From Eleginops maclovinus (lineage: Eukaryota; Chordata; Actinopteri; Perciformes; Eleginopidae): a stretch of DNA of 64,000 nt. The translations under genes were made by a program, and so were the position numbers. Shown piece after piece: positions 1 through 15,312 of this stretch. How positions within the stretch are numbered: the first letter of the stretch is position 1; every line of letters starts with the position of its first letter. The stretch lies in assembly GCF_036324505.1 (NCBI RefSeq), contig NC_086368.1:24728878-24792877 (forward strand), given 5' to 3'. The notes beneath the pieces are model-generated. The model searched no databases. It worked only from the letters and a program-made list of their open reading frames with translations, and was not told the DNA's origin.

Positions 1-756
1 TCAACACAGAGGATCATCATGATCAAGATGATTCGCTAGGAAAACTCACGTGTTTATTTAAATGAAAAAGGCTTTACCAATGGCACTAGGATTACATTAA
101 AAATGCATTGAGGCAAAATACAAACCTTCACTTATGTTGGAAGGTGATGATGCACTACTTAATCATATCGTTAATGGGTGACTAAATAATGAGTTGTTTT
201 CCTTAATGGCTGTACAGGCTCTCAGGAGAGCAGCTTTTACTGTTTGATTAATCCAGGTCAAGATGCCCAGGAACCCTGTTTTTATTTGTTGCCCTAAAGG
301 CTGCATTTTTATTTTCAGCTTCAGACAAACAAGTGTTTCATTTATCACATCCCGGGACTGAAAAGACACCTGTCGCATAGCTGGCACCAGAGACAAACAG
401 GAAAGAGAGCCTGGGGGAAAAGCAATGTTCAGTGGGCTTCGTCCTAAATATTAACCAGCCGCTTCCTGCTCCAAACCTGCTGATGGTAGCCACTTCTGGA
501 GAGACGAAGGGAGGGATGCGCCCCAATCCTCAGCGGACAACACTACCCTACTTGCGCGGAGGTGACCCCCATGTGTTCTACACCGCCCTAACATTCACCA
601 TTGTTATTTATGAGCTCGCAAAGGTGTCCTTTTGCAGGGGGACCGTGTGCCACCTGTTTTAGCAGTAGGTTAAAGTACAGTGCAGTGTGTTCTGCAAAGG
701 TGACACTGCAGGTGCCTGAGTAAAACTACTTTGCAAGTTTTTAACTAGGCTGTAAG
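1..756. other. Non-coding, nothing identified
   Basis: Short open frames on both strands overlap each other and resemble no family I know. No repeat or RNA gene is recognised here. Confidence 0.5.
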
Positions 757-1260
757 CTTTTAGAGGTCCCATATTTTAAAAAGTGAGATTTGCATGCCGT
801 TTTCATTATAAATTGGGTCTATGTACCAATTGAACACTGTGAAAGTATGAAAAAAGCTCCAGCCAAGAAGAAAAACCCTTGGTCTGTGAGAAAAAAATTT
901 GCCTTTTGGGATTTTCTCAAGGTCAGGATATCACAATTATAGTTTACATAGAGTAGTCAGACAATTATTCTACTGTGCTGTTAGAGTCCTTTCCCAGCAG
1001 TAATGAGAAACAGCGACAGAGAGCGCATATACAAAAGACCCATAAATGCTGACCAATCAGAGACTGGGCTTTTTTGGGAGTTTGGCTTAAAGAGACATGC
1101 ACTGAACGTAGTGTTTAAGACAGAGGGTAGACGCAGCTAAATTCAGACAGACAGTTTAAGGAAAAACATTTTTAGATTTTCTTTACATTAAGCATTTGAC
1201 ATGTTCTGGTAGAAACTCTTCTACATGTATGAACCCTAACATTTCCTTAAAATAACCCCT
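757..1260 (-). repeat. Old interspersed repeat, reverse-orientation copy of the recurring family
   Basis: Read on the minus strand, this stretch follows the same order of landmarks as the plus-strand copies at 5965, 14150 and 41125. These are a segment close to TTCTACCAGAACATGT, a Met-rich AT block, CCCTCTGTCT, then AAGCCCAGTCT followed by CTGATTGGTCAG. No open reading frame is present, so it is probably a non-autonomous DNA transposon. I recognise the overall pattern as a common fish repeat but give no library name. The ends are approximate. Confidence 0.5.
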
Positions 1261-3056
1261 TCATTTTGAGATGTCGATGTATTGTTCAAAGCGCTATGAA
1301 TGATACAAATATTGTCTCCAAATGTATAATAAAAAACATTATAATATTTATTAATAATACATATTAATACATATGAATATTATAATAACACATAAAGACA
1401 AAAGTATAAAACTAAATGTCACCTTTCCCATTATGCTACACTGTTTCTTAGCCAAGCCTTTGCAAAGTCATTGAGTTGTTGCTCTCTGTTTCCAATAAGT
1501 ATGCTAAGCTAAGATTACTCAACTCTAGCCAAGAAAGAGGATAAACATGTTTCCAAAAATGTGAAACAATTCCTTTCAAAAGTGAGAACATGGAGAAAAA
1601 CTATCCCAGAAACTGCCCACAAAATTGTGTCCAGTGCCTGGAAATGTGTTGTTCAAACAGAGGCTGGCTATTCATATAATATTACATGAAGAAAGAACGC
1701 TAAGTGCCGCATGAAGTCTAACATGGCCATTTAAGAGTGTAAAAGAGTCCATAAGAAAAACATTATAATGATTTTTCTTTTCATCATACTTTTCATAAAT
1801 GTTTCTGTCTTTTCACTCGCCTCACAAAATGTGTCTCTTTTTAATCTCTTCTAAAAGGCTCACCAATAAAATACTCTGCTATGGAATTTTATGCACCCCT
1901 GGCTTTATGGAAGCAGGTGGGCTTAGGCGCGAGATTCAGGTGCAACAAAGAGCCCTTTGCAGAGACACCTTGAGAAGCCCTTTAATGCTGATTCTTTTAT
2001 TTTCTTTCTCTAAAGGAAGGTTCCCATTTAGGCTAGCAGTCAGGCATAGAATTAAGGCTGTAATCAGAACTGAAGATAGCCATCTGCACTGTATTTGTGA
2101 TTAAATGGAGAGCACCTAGGTTGGCAATTTCCTTATAAAATGCTGTTATGCTGAATAAGGGCCCTTGGGGTTTATTATCAGTTCTTTTAAAATTCATGGC
2201 ATTGAGGAGAACTACAACAAAGACCTACATCAGTCAGCAGCCACGGAAGCTCTCAGTGTGGCCAAGGATGCACCGGGACGAAGGCTATTACCGAGTTTAT
2301 CATCACAGATGGAAAAACACCTCTCTGCTAGGACCTACTCCCCTTTCTTCCTCCCAATTTAATGTCGAAGGTTGGCCTTGTATTTCAGAGGTAAACACGA
2401 TTATACTAGCTGGAAATGTACATCTACTGTACACTAGGTTTTTCACAAAGTAGTTGTCAACTCCACTATCGAACCCCCTCGTCGACCGTGTGGACTAATC
2501 GTTCATCTGTGGTTTTAGCACAGTGCAGTAATAAAGCAGTGGCAATGCATTTGCAGCAGCTGCTGTTTTGCTGTGGGTAGTTGCTGAGGCAGCACAATGC
2601 AACAATGGGCTGCACCTCCCAATGCTGGACTACAATTAACCGTGTGGAACCAATGGTGGACATATCTTTTGTTGTTAGATACATTGATTAGACATAGATT
2701 TGTTTGAGAAATGATTTTCTTGTCACGGTTCCTTATAATTAACCTTCGCCAAGGCCAATGTCTCCAAGGCCTACAATGGTTCAATTTACAAAGCTGGGCA
2801 GTGACTTTTTGGATGTGTGTGTTCATCAGCTTTAGGTTTTAATAAGGAAACGATATGTGTTGCATTTTCTGAACAACACGTTGATAGCTGTTTATGACTT
2901 GATGGGGTGTGTTTACGTTATCTTCCCGGTTGGGAAGTCAGTTTTCTTCCATTATTCCCTCAGCACATTAATGCATCACCTATCCTGCATCACTATCTAT
3001 CACTTGTGTATTCACCCCTTTTCGCAGATTCACTACAGAATGTCATGTCTTCTTTT
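1261..3056. other. Non-coding, nothing identified
   Basis: AT-rich sequence. Open frames of about 100 codons near 1.8 and 2.2 kb lack any recognisable domain and are compatible with chance. Confidence 0.5.
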
Positions 3057-3178
3057 TTTACCCCAATGCTTCACCCTTCCACCAAATTTCAGGAAAATTG
3101 GGCAGGTAGTTTTGAATGACCGACATGCAAACAGACGGACAAACCGACAGGAAAACATGACGTCCTTGGTGGAGTAAA
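3057..3178 (-). repeat. Interspersed repeat, second family, reverse copy
   Basis: On the minus strand it reads from a CCACCAAGGACGTCATGTTTT-like start (two abutting words), through GTTTGTCCGTCTG, to AAATTTGGTGGAAGGGTG. The plus-strand copies at 15870 and 39785 have the same three landmarks in the same order. No coding capacity. This is a SINE-like or MITE-like fragment; the class is not resolved. Confidence 0.5.
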
Positions 3179-3502
3179 ACAACTGAAGGTAGGGTATTAC
3201 AAGAAGCCACAGTCTCATTGGTTCTTCAATGAAACAGAATCTCCAGATGACAGGATTGATTGGGGTTTGGTCCAATCAGATTGCAGCTCACCTGAAGACA
3301 ACCTTTCAGAGGACTCTAAGTTCAGACCTGTGTTAGTTAATCCTTTACTGGTTGTATTTTTTAGATATTTTTGGCAAAAATGAATTATTGTAACTAGGTA
3401 AAAAAAAATATATACAATGTGTTATACATTTCACAATAAAATCCACATTTCCTTTGGAATAGTTGATGACTGCTAAAATGCAGCAGTTGTGATTCCCCTA
3501 AT

Positions 3503-5964
<2,462 letters not shown>

Positions 5965-6370
5965 TATTGGTGCTTTAATGTTCAAAAAGCTCTTTATTTT
6001 TCTCGTACTGCCTGTGCTGCAGCACCTCTCTTCACCCTATGTCTGAAACCAGAGCCCAGTCTGCTCTGATTGGTTAGCTGGCCGGCATTGTTGTGATTGG
6101 TCAGCTGCTTAGAGCTGTCCCACCCCTCAGCCTATCACACGAAATGTGAAGGAGCGATAGCCAATAGAAGCGTGAGTGTTACATTTTGGTGTCATGATGT
6201 TGTGGAAATAAACAAAGGAGTCCAATGGAGACATTTCAGGCTGAGGGGAGTGTGTGGGACATAATCTCCCTCAGGAGGGAACACAGGGATTGTAACCTTT
6301 GCAGACCATTTACATCCACAAAACTGCCACCCAAAAAAAATCACAAAAAAGCATAAAGAGGCTCTTCAAT
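5965..6370 (+). repeat. Interspersed repeat, recurring family (long copy)
   Basis: Positions 5971-6003 are identical to 14194-14226. Similarity between the two copies continues through the CTGTGCTGCAGCACCTC block, AGTCTGCTCTGATTGG-type sequence and a CCAATAGAAGCG-type block. The downstream part, ending near GCATAAAGAGGCTCTTC, corresponds to the right end of the copy at 41125. There is no open frame, which fits a non-autonomous DNA transposon. The boundaries are approximate. Confidence 0.65.
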
Positions 6371-9300
6371 AAAAAGGTCCAAATTCATTTCTTTTTTTAG
6401 CTAGTAAAAACATGTAATTAATGCCAGATTTTTGGAAAGCCCTTGAACAAATCATGTTTGACAAACTCTTAATAAAAATGTTTTTTCAAAAGTTCAACAA
6501 AATCCCTTTTTAAATGTCATCAAGACATCCAGATGGCTCAACTGAAAGATTAAGAGTTTAATAAAATATTCTTAAATAAATGTCACAATGAGGCTTCTAC
6601 TGTACAAACACTTCGACAGATGGCCAGTGTCATTTATAAATATTGGACATAATTCTCTGAGGATCCATAGCGTATTATCTTTAATGCTCCTGTTCATAAA
6701 CGGCCATATGCTGCCCTGAGTGGCTGACTAACAGGTGATAGTTAAAGGTGCTTTTTGGAATGACGTGAGGGAAAACTGTCGCAGGAAAGTGATTCTGACA
6801 AGTGCATGACGAGGGAGCAGAGGAAATTAGACATTGTCATGGGTGAGAAAAATACGCCTCTTCATACTTCACAGAAAATGTTTCATTTTTCTTTTCCAGG
6901 GAGAATACTTAACAGAGAGTGTCACAGCTCTCGCTCTCACTCAAAAATCTGGTTATACTTTGCATTACATTATAGTGCTGGAGTTATTTCAGTGTCTAAG
7001 CCCTCCAGATAAAAAACACCCCGGGTTAAGTTGCCTTAATATTATTACAGAAAATGCTGATGTTCCTTCCCTCAACATTTAATACTGACACTCAAAGATA
7101 CAACATGCTTAAAGCAGGCTCTCTGGTTTTTAAATTAATATATAGCTGGATTGAACCTTATTGTAGTTACATTATCATTAGTGGATTGTTTAGCTTTTAT
7201 CTGCTGTTTAGAGCAGATGAGCGATAATTACACAACGGCATTATGTCACCAATGAAAAAAGCCCCAGTGGGATCGGATGAGCTCAATAGGAAATTAGCCC
7301 CCTTACAGTTAGTGGAAAAATCCACACACCAGCAGTGGAGAGAGGAGTCAGAGAGAGTTTAAATTATATTAATGTGTCGAGCTAGGGTTGATTAAAGTAA
7401 TTTGGTAACATAGAGGGAACTGCAGCAAGAATAAACGTCAAGGAAACAGGAACTCAGCAGGTACTGTCAGCCGGGATGTTGACATGCGCCGCTTGAAGTC
7501 AGCTCCAGCGGTAATCTTATAGAAGTGGCAGATTAGTACTTATACATAAAACGTCTGACACGCGCACTCACACATATGCACAAGTAGGAATGCAGCATGT
7601 TGATCTGCACACACGGTGCAACCTCACAGTAGCAAAGTAATCTGTGCGTGTAAGGAACACTAAGAGGTAATGTTGTGATTGACAGGCAAATCGTTCCTGC
7701 TGAAATATCCATTTGACAGAGAAAAGAACGAAGAGCTGCAGTTAAAAGCCAGAAGCGAGAGTCGTCTGCGTATACTTCACATGAAAGCAAATTTAAGTAT
7801 TTTGTGCGCCTGTGAGAAGCTAAGCATCAGAGGTGAAACTGGAAAAATATGAGGCTTCTTTTTTATTTTGAAATGAAGAAAATGAATGCTCTTTATGTAA
7901 AGCTGGGTGCCAATCATGTCTGTTTGAGGGCCAAGACTCGTGTGAATGTCAGCTCCATAGTATATTGTAACACCCGCCCAGATCTTGAAATATGACATGG
8001 TTCCAAAGCTGCACTCCAAGGGGTTATAAAAATTGCCATCCTTTTTGTTCAACATACATTGTAATTTAACTGTTGGTAGCAGGCAGTGCCAATTGCCTTT
8101 AATAACGGTCTCTGCACTCTAATTTGTGTTGGGATTTGCTCGGACCAGCTCGGTCTCAAAGGCCCTTAACGCTTTTGTGACTTGACGCTGGGAGAGGAAG
8201 GATGATGTGCCTCGAAGTACCGAGCCGAGGTGAGATACAGCAAAGTGATGGAGCTGGAGACAGGAAAGTCTCCCACAGCGGGAGGTGATAATGGATGGGA
8301 GAGATACTAAAGTGTGCTTTGCCATTTCCTGTACCTCATCATATCGCATAATGTTGGTATAATTAAACCCAGGAAATGTGGCATCATTAATCCCAGTCTG
8401 GGTGATAAAATGAAGTGAGAACTAATTGGTCAAGTGCACACCGCGGCTGTACTAACAAAGACACGGTGTGAAGAAGGAAGCAGCTGCAGAGATAGACATG
8501 GCTCCAAAAGCGTGCCACAAATATGATGTCGTTTTGGCATCCAGAGGTTAACAGAATGTTTTTCAGTTCTCTTAACAATGACGTAAAAATCTGAGGGGGA
8601 TTTATAGTACATTTTTATCAATGTACCCCTGTCAAGTTGTTGGCGTTTGGATATTAACTAGCTATTGTACATTGTGTGTGCACATATTTATACATATTAC
8701 AAAAAATACTGTCTTCTATTATACCCTACAGTGTTTAATTTTTGTCTTTGTGCTACGGTAGCTACATACCATTGCAAAATGTCACAACAATCCCAAGTGC
8801 ATTTTAGAAGCTCAATAACTGATGGCGTGATAAACAAGTTCCTAAATAGCGATGATGCTGTTTTCTGTTTGGGTTTTTAGTGGTCTCTCCTGTCACTGCG
8901 GAGAAAAGAAATCATTATTCTGCTTTGTGTGGTATTGACACAAAGAGTGACCACAGCCTCTGTTTACTTTTCTCTCGTTGCCTTTATAAATACATAATCT
9001 ATATGCCTGTATATTAAAGCAACCCCTGCTGGCTGTGGGAGATGTAAAAACACATGGCACAATAGAGGGGTCTGACATGCAGAAAAATGTATTTATGGTC
9101 TGCTCTAAACTAGCAAGCTGAAGCACAAAGCCTTAGCCCCAATTGGTTCCAGTAAGTTTCCTGTCTGCTTTCATCTGCATCACAAAAAGAGACCTGAAAA
9201 AACTGACCAAACCTTCCTTTTGGGAAAAGACAGAATTGTAGCCATTAAGCTCTGTCCTCTGTGCCTCTGCCTCTTGTTTCCATTCAACAGGGAGAGTTGG

Positions 9301-9440
9301 ACAAAGCCACGAGATCAAGCAGTTCCCAGCTCTGTTTTTGTATTGAGAAATACTTGAGATGCCTCGATAGTTTTTGGAAGATGGTGTGCAAAAATTCCGA
9401 ACAGAACAAGATCTGTATGTTTTTCCCACGTCTCTGGCAG
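6371..9440. other. Non-coding; one enhancer-like patch
   Basis: No gene or recognisable repeat. About 7165-7300 is AT-rich, with several TAAT/ATTA cores and a CGATAATTA motif, and reads like a developmental regulatory element. That reading rests on composition only. Confidence 0.35.
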
Positions 9441-9483
9441 GTTTGACAGCATTTTTGAGGAAAAGTTTAAAAATGAAGAAATG
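9441..9483 (+). other. Candidate exon (43 nt)
   Basis: A pyrimidine-rich acceptor ending CTCTGGCAG precedes the segment and a strong donor, ATG followed by GTAAGT, follows it. After one leading base the segment is open and encodes FDSIFEEKFKNEEM. The next strong acceptor lies only 103 bp downstream, a typical size for a small fish intron. No family is recognised. Pseudo-exons of this quality also occur by chance in introns, so this stays a hypothesis. Confidence 0.25.
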
Positions 9484-9586
9484 GTAAGTCTTAAATTGGG
9501 TGGAATATAGCAGCTCCTCGCCGGAGACAGGATGCCATTTTTATGCTTGTTTGTTTCCTTCTTCGCTTCGTTCTCTCTTTGCACAG

Positions 9587-9858
9587 ACTCTTGCACAAAC
9601 CATCTGCCATACAGGTCCTGTGTGACTTTACTTCAAGAGCTCTTAGTGGCTGTCTTCATCAGCTCAAGATCCGCTGCAGAAAAACAGCTTTAATTGGTAC
9701 TGAGGGGGAAGAGAAGCAGAAGGGGTCGCATGCTTCACCACATTTTAGAGGAAAAATGCTTTCAAATGATCAGGAATGGCATTCCACACTTCCACACTCG
9801 GCAAAAACAGTGCTAACATCTCGACGTTGATATTGTTGTAATACTTTTGTTTAATAAA
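9587..9858 (+). other. Candidate terminal exon with poly(A) signal
   Basis: A long pyrimidine tract ending TTTGCACAG precedes 9587. Joined in phase 0 to the candidate exon at 9441-9483, it would read TLAQTICHTGPV and then a TGA stop at 9623-9625. An AATAAA hexamer at 9853-9858 could end the transcript. No homologous family is recognised. The alternatives are a lncRNA exon or chance. Confidence 0.2.
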
Positions 9859-12641
9859 ACACTGTGAGCTTATTAGGTACTTTTTAAATTAACACATGTT
9901 TAAATTAGCCCCATTAAGGCAAGCTGTAAAACGACTACTACTTTAGCTCACTTCACGGAGTAGCTCTCAGGTTCCATGCAGGTAAATCACCTTGGCGGGC
10001 TCAGATTGCTAACTGTAATATATCAAGCCGCCCTGTCAATATCCCTGAGCCTTGAATTTGCCCTCCTAAGCAGCGTGCTCTGCAGCTAGAAAGATTGAAA
10101 CAGCATATGTCAGAACTCTGTTTGGCCGCGTTCAGGATCTTGTGTTAGGCTACATGGGGAAAAGGAAAGCCTACAACCATCAGTGCAGTCTGATCCATTC
10201 CAGCAGGCAATTACGCCATTTCGCCAAAGCCACTAGGAAAGCTTCACTACAATTAGGCTGACAGAAATGGCCTCTTTGACACATAAGAGGAAACCAGGGA
10301 TGCCCCCCCTCCATTGCCCCCCCTCCTCCCCAATCCCTTCTCTACTCTTTGCACTGTCAGGGTTCTTTGCGGCTTGTGTTGTTTCAGAAAGGCTTTGAGA
10401 CATTAGCTTGTGTTGTTGCTGTAGCTTTGGAGACATTTCACAGCCCATTAGATGCTCTTTCAGCCCCAACCAATACTCAAACCCAGAGAAAGGGAGGAAA
10501 GGGTGGGGTCGACACAGACAGAGGCAAAGAATGTACTGTACACTGAGCATTTCAGTGGGGCATTTGGTGCAGGAGTAGTACATGTGAAGATTGGAAAATA
10601 ATAAAACAGTTTGAGCAAAACATTTTTGAAAAATGCCATGCCAAGAGTAAACGGCAAGATGATACCATTCTGGTGTACAGCAAATATGTAGCCAAGCTAA
10701 TAGCAGGTTAGCTTGGACACATGTTTATATTTTATTTTTAACTTAGCTTAGCATATTGTGAAAACAAGAAGCTACAATTTAATGGACGCTAGTGTTTCTT
10801 TGCCAGGCTGCAATGAGGGCAGATGAGTCAGAATTAGAGGTGATGGTACACTCCTTTTTTAGATTTGGACAGAGCCTATAGCTTTTTGCCCCTACTCCCA
10901 ATGTCTATGCCTGGGTAAGTTAAAGGCCTGCTGCCTCTGGTTGCAATGCTAGCTTATTGAGAATATACTGGAGCCAAACCTCTCGTCTATCTCGCAGCAA
11001 CAAAGCAAGAATGAATATTTCCCAAAATGTCTACCTCTAATTCTACCCTCATAAATTATGATTCAGAGGCAAGAAGTTTTCTTCAGTAATTTAGCATAGG
11101 AAACAGCGGAGGTAAATGATCATCAAATGTTCCTTTAATGGGTGTAGAATTCCTTCAACGCAGTTTATTTTGGCATTTAGAGGAATAATGATGCTGAAAT
11201 TGTCTTTGTGAATTGAAATGAACTGCAGCCAACTACAGTAAAGCCCTGTTAATTTCACCATTTATAATGGTACAACAGATGGTAACTGTACTGTGTATAA
11301 TAAAATCCCTTTTGCCTCGAGAAAAAAAGGGAAGCATGAAACACACCCGGTAGAGATCCTCGCTTAAAGCCACTGGTCAGAATATTGTAGCCTAATCAGC
11401 AATACATGCACCGTCTGGTTTATAGTTTGCCGTTGTGCACTGCGGTTTGACCGTGACAGAGTTAAGGAGGTTTCCTGTCAGTTGATGGGGTTGAACAATT
11501 TGCACGACTGGCAGAAAAACCATAATCAATCACGAGACTATAGATAAGGGCCCTAAAACCAGCCAACCGCAGCGTTTTCTCTTATCGCTATTACACCTTG
11601 CCCTCCTACCTCAGGTACAGCCAATTAAGCCGGGAGAGGATGCGGCGGCAGCCACTTTACATTGAGCAGGCCTATCAGACGACTCCAAACACAGCCCATC
11701 ACTGCGGAGGGGGCAGAGAGGAGCCTGTTAAGCACAGGGAGACACAGGGAGGGAGCTCTACAGTATGTGCTGTTGTGCAATGCAGGTTTGTTTCTTCCAC
11801 AGCCACATGTATGAAGACAGGAATTGGTCGGCGTGAATGATGTATGCTGAGGTGAGTGAGGAGCGGTCTGCTGGACGGCTGCCTGCTGGCTGCGTTTCAT
11901 CAAGGGACCAAGGGCACACAGACCTTGCTCCAGCACTGCGTCCCCTCATCTGCTTTTTAATCTATTCATTACCTTCCTCTTCTTTTTCTGTTTTTCTTTG
12001 TGGGACACGGCTCACATTATGCGACCATTATGCAGTACAACACAGGAAAGGAGGTGTGGGAGAACCTGTGTGTTTTAATGTGAGGGTGGTTATAAAAGGC
12101 AAAGATGAGGTCAAAATAAAGGACATCCCCCAAGGATGAATACAAATCTTGGCCTATAGTGACTTCTTGTTCCCTGGTATGTGTTCAAGTTTAACTGGAA
12201 TAGAGAGAAAGGAGCCATACTGTCGCAACTTGGCAATGAAAAATTGATCACACCAACTTCTCTGTGCTGCGGTTCACCGTCTCCCCCTCCAGCAAATGGG
12301 GGTTAACCAGATACACAAATATAAAGCCTCAAAGAGCTTGATCCGAACCACAACTTTACACTTCTCTTCTCTCTCACCACTTTGAGGTTTCAAAGCCCAG
12401 ACACACAGCATGTGGTGTTTTGTCTACACCGTGTGAAGCCACCACACCAATTTAGCTCAACAATTTCACCCCAAAGAAGTATCCTTCATGGAGCCGAGAG
12501 AGTTCAGCGGGATCACTACTTCTCTCTGTGCCATACTGAAACACTGATGAGACTATAGGCACACAAAACTGAGTTATAGAAGAAGAGAGGCTGCCACTGG
12601 TGCCATCACGCTGCTTACAGGGCAAACCAGATGTCTGGCCA
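9859..12641. other. Non-coding, nothing firm
   Basis: No domain or known repeat is recognised. A splice-like segment at 11803-11851 has a good acceptor and a GAG/GTGAGT donor but stops in all three frames, so at most it is untranslated or lncRNA. Confidence 0.4.
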
Positions 12642-12655
12642 GGGCGGGCGGGCGG

Positions 12656-12714
<59 letters not shown>

Positions 12715-12722
12715 CACACACA
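12642..12722. repeat. Compound (GGGC)n/(GCAC)n microsatellite
   Basis: A few GGGC units run into about sixteen CACG tetranucleotides and end as CACACA. The apparent poly-Cys-Val-Arg-Ala frames on the minus strand are repeat artefacts. Confidence 0.95.
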
Positions 12723-14149
12723 AAACCTTTAGACAGTGCAAGTGTTGCAGACAGACTATCTCTTTAAACATGTTTGATGAAGTGATTAAAGTGCTCCTCC
12801 AAGCACAGGAAGCCATTAATAACAGCACGACAGAGGGGAGCCAAATTCAAAATAAAATGAGAAGAGTGTCTGCCTCAGTGGGAGAATCCATCTCCTCTCT
12901 ATTTAGACTACATGGATATGCCACTGAAGCTGGAATGAGACAAAGTGAAAAGGAAACCACTCTGGCTCCATATTGAATTCTATTGGAGTCAAAAGGGGGT
13001 AAATTGACTAAGTAGGTCGAGGCAAAATGCATGCAGGGAAAATATGCTATATTCAAATTCTGATTGGCCACATGGGTGTGTGGATGCTGCTTTCATAATT
13101 GCCTCCACTTGATGTTTTCTCCTCGTTTCAACATTGGCCGTGACACGCAATGTGATGGAGAGGAAAATAGCTTCCTGGTGATTCAAATGATGCGCCTGGC
13201 TCGACGCTCCCCCACTGAGACAAACATCTGAGAATGGTTCCTTCCACATCAATGCCAACAGCCAATGCGCTGTTGGCAGTAGACGGCTCTAAATCATGGG
13301 TGTGTGGGGCGGCGGTACTTACCACGTTCGCTGGACAGGGTGGTATCTGTCACCAGGAGAGGAAGAGAACAAGGGCAAGGGGAGGAGAGAGAGAGAGAGG
13401 GGAGGATGATTAGAACATAATAGGCTTCAGCAAACGTGGCATTGCAAAGAGAACCGTTAAACAATAGAGCCAAACAGATCCATTTCTGGGGATTAATGGG
13501 AAGTCACTTGCAATAGCCGGACAGTGACACACAGTAAACAGAACGCAGGGACACTATTGGAGAGAATTTGCTGTCACTACCGCCTAGTCGCTCACATTTG
13601 TCTCCGTCTATTACCAAAGGCAGCACCATTTAACCAGAATGCAGTTTGTTTTCTCTCTTATACTTCTTGTCATTGCCTCAAGCAGTGGGATTCATCATTA
13701 TCGTCAAACGCTTGTTGTGATGTCTATATTCCACTCGTGCTCACTCGAGAGAATTGCGGGATGCTGCATATGCATATTGCACGCACTTATGTACATCGTA
13801 GTGGGCGGATTTATTCAGACCTTGGCACCACAGCTGGGTGACAGAGTTACGAGAGGCAGCCGCAGAGGCTCTTGTCTTCTCTCTCCTGGTTGCCTTGCCC
13901 TTCTCATGTCCTCCAGCAGAGTTGCTTAGTCAGATTTGATCAGAAGTAATCTCTGTGGCTCCAACTCTGCATTTATTAGTTACATTTTTTATCTGAAAGC
14001 CTTAAAGCTGACAGGGACTCTGAAAACTGAGGTTTCAGGATTGTACTTTATCATGAAAAGGTTAGCAGTTAGAGTGAGAAAACAGAAATGTAAAAAAGGG
14101 GCATTTTAGATTATTGGAATGGGGGTTGCATGTGGTATTTATCCATAGT
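12723..14149. other. Non-coding except one candidate microexon
   Basis: No domain recognised. The open frames at 13.5-13.9 kb are unremarkable. The splice-like microexon at 13323-13346 is listed separately. Confidence 0.4.
13323..13346 (-). other. Candidate 24-nt microexon
   Basis: On the minus strand a CTAAT branch-point-like motif is followed by about 50 nt of nearly pure pyrimidine and a GGTGACAG acceptor. Then come 24 nt and a near-consensus donor, GTG followed by GTAAGTACC. A length of 24 nt preserves frame; one phase reads TTLSSER. Symmetrical in-frame microexons are typical of neuronal adhesion genes with huge introns, which would fit this window. I cannot name the host gene. The pyrimidine tract is partly a CT microsatellite, so chance remains possible. 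Confidence 0.3.
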
Positions 14150-14420
14150 CAGTGCAAATTAATATTTTGTGCCTCTACTGGGACATGTCTCCATGCTTTA
14201 ATGTTCAAAAAGCTCTTTATTTTTCTCATACTGCCTGTGCTGCAGCACCTCTTTTCACCCTCTGTCTGAAACCAGAGCTCAGTTTGCTCTGATTAGTTAG
14301 CTGACCGGCTCTGATGTGATTGATCAACGGCTTAGAAATGTTCCCCCCCCTCAGTCTATCACGTACAATGTGTTGGAGCGCTAGCCGATAGACATGCACG
14401 TGCTATCAACGCTTGAAAGC
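14150..14420 (+). repeat. Interspersed repeat, recurring family
   Basis: Positions 14194-14226 match 5971-6003 exactly. Similarity to that copy continues through the CTGCAGCACCTC, CTGAAACCAGAGC and TCTGATTAGTTAGCTGACC blocks to a degraded CCGATAGACATGC block. It retains more of the left part than the 5965 copy. No coding capacity. Confidence 0.65.
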
Positions 14421-15272
14421 TGTCATGAATAGTTTCTCACACACTAGCTATGTTGGCTGGAGCTGTGTTTCAGTGAACAACAATTACCTCTTCTCACGTC
14501 TATTTTTTCCCACATGCCTGTTTCGCACTTGCAATCAGAATATAATGCTAAACTTAAAAGGTGGAAGTAACTGTAAATGCCTGCTTATAACATAACTAAA
14601 CATATGTTGGTGTTTCACGGGACTCTAAAGTATCAACCACTTGCAATATGTGTGTCAGATTGTGCTGGAGTATGGGTCAATTACAAGAGCCTGGTGTAAG
14701 GTCTTAGAAGTGTAAGCTCGTTTTGCGGCATCTACTGGAGGTTGATTAACTATATAATCAAAAAAAGCATACCCTGTTAGAAAAGACGTATCAGTTGAAT
14801 TCATTAAGTTACACAGATTACTTTTCTTCAAACTTGTCTCATTTTTCAGCATGTTTATTGATTTTCTTTAAAAGATTGGAGGCTCAAGACAGCTTTTGGC
14901 ATCATTAGATAGTTGTTTTGATCAAAATGCACAAATGCCAATAGGTTTTGCTTTTTTCCCACTCATGTCTGGCTATGAATCCATTCAAGTGTATCTTAAA
15001 TTCCATCACATCAATATCTAAATGAGAATGTTGCATGTAGACAGTATTTCCATTCCCCTTTCTCAATATATAAAAGGCACCCCAGTCTAGCCCAACAGAA
15101 CTTCGCTCCGCACATGTTCAATTATTTATCTCCCTCTGTCAAGAATTCAGCCTTGCTAGCACTTGCCAGTATCCCCACAACTTGGCAGGCAGGTTCATAT
15201 TTGGCATATGGTGCAGAGCGGCGCTGCTTTTCCTCCTCTCTTCAGTTGGCCTGCTAGCACTCCCAAGGAGCG

Positions 15273-15312
<40 letters not shown>

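Noticed and set aside
12642..12722. CRISPR-like short repeat array
   Set aside because: Simple tandem tetranucleotide without spacers, in a vertebrate genome.
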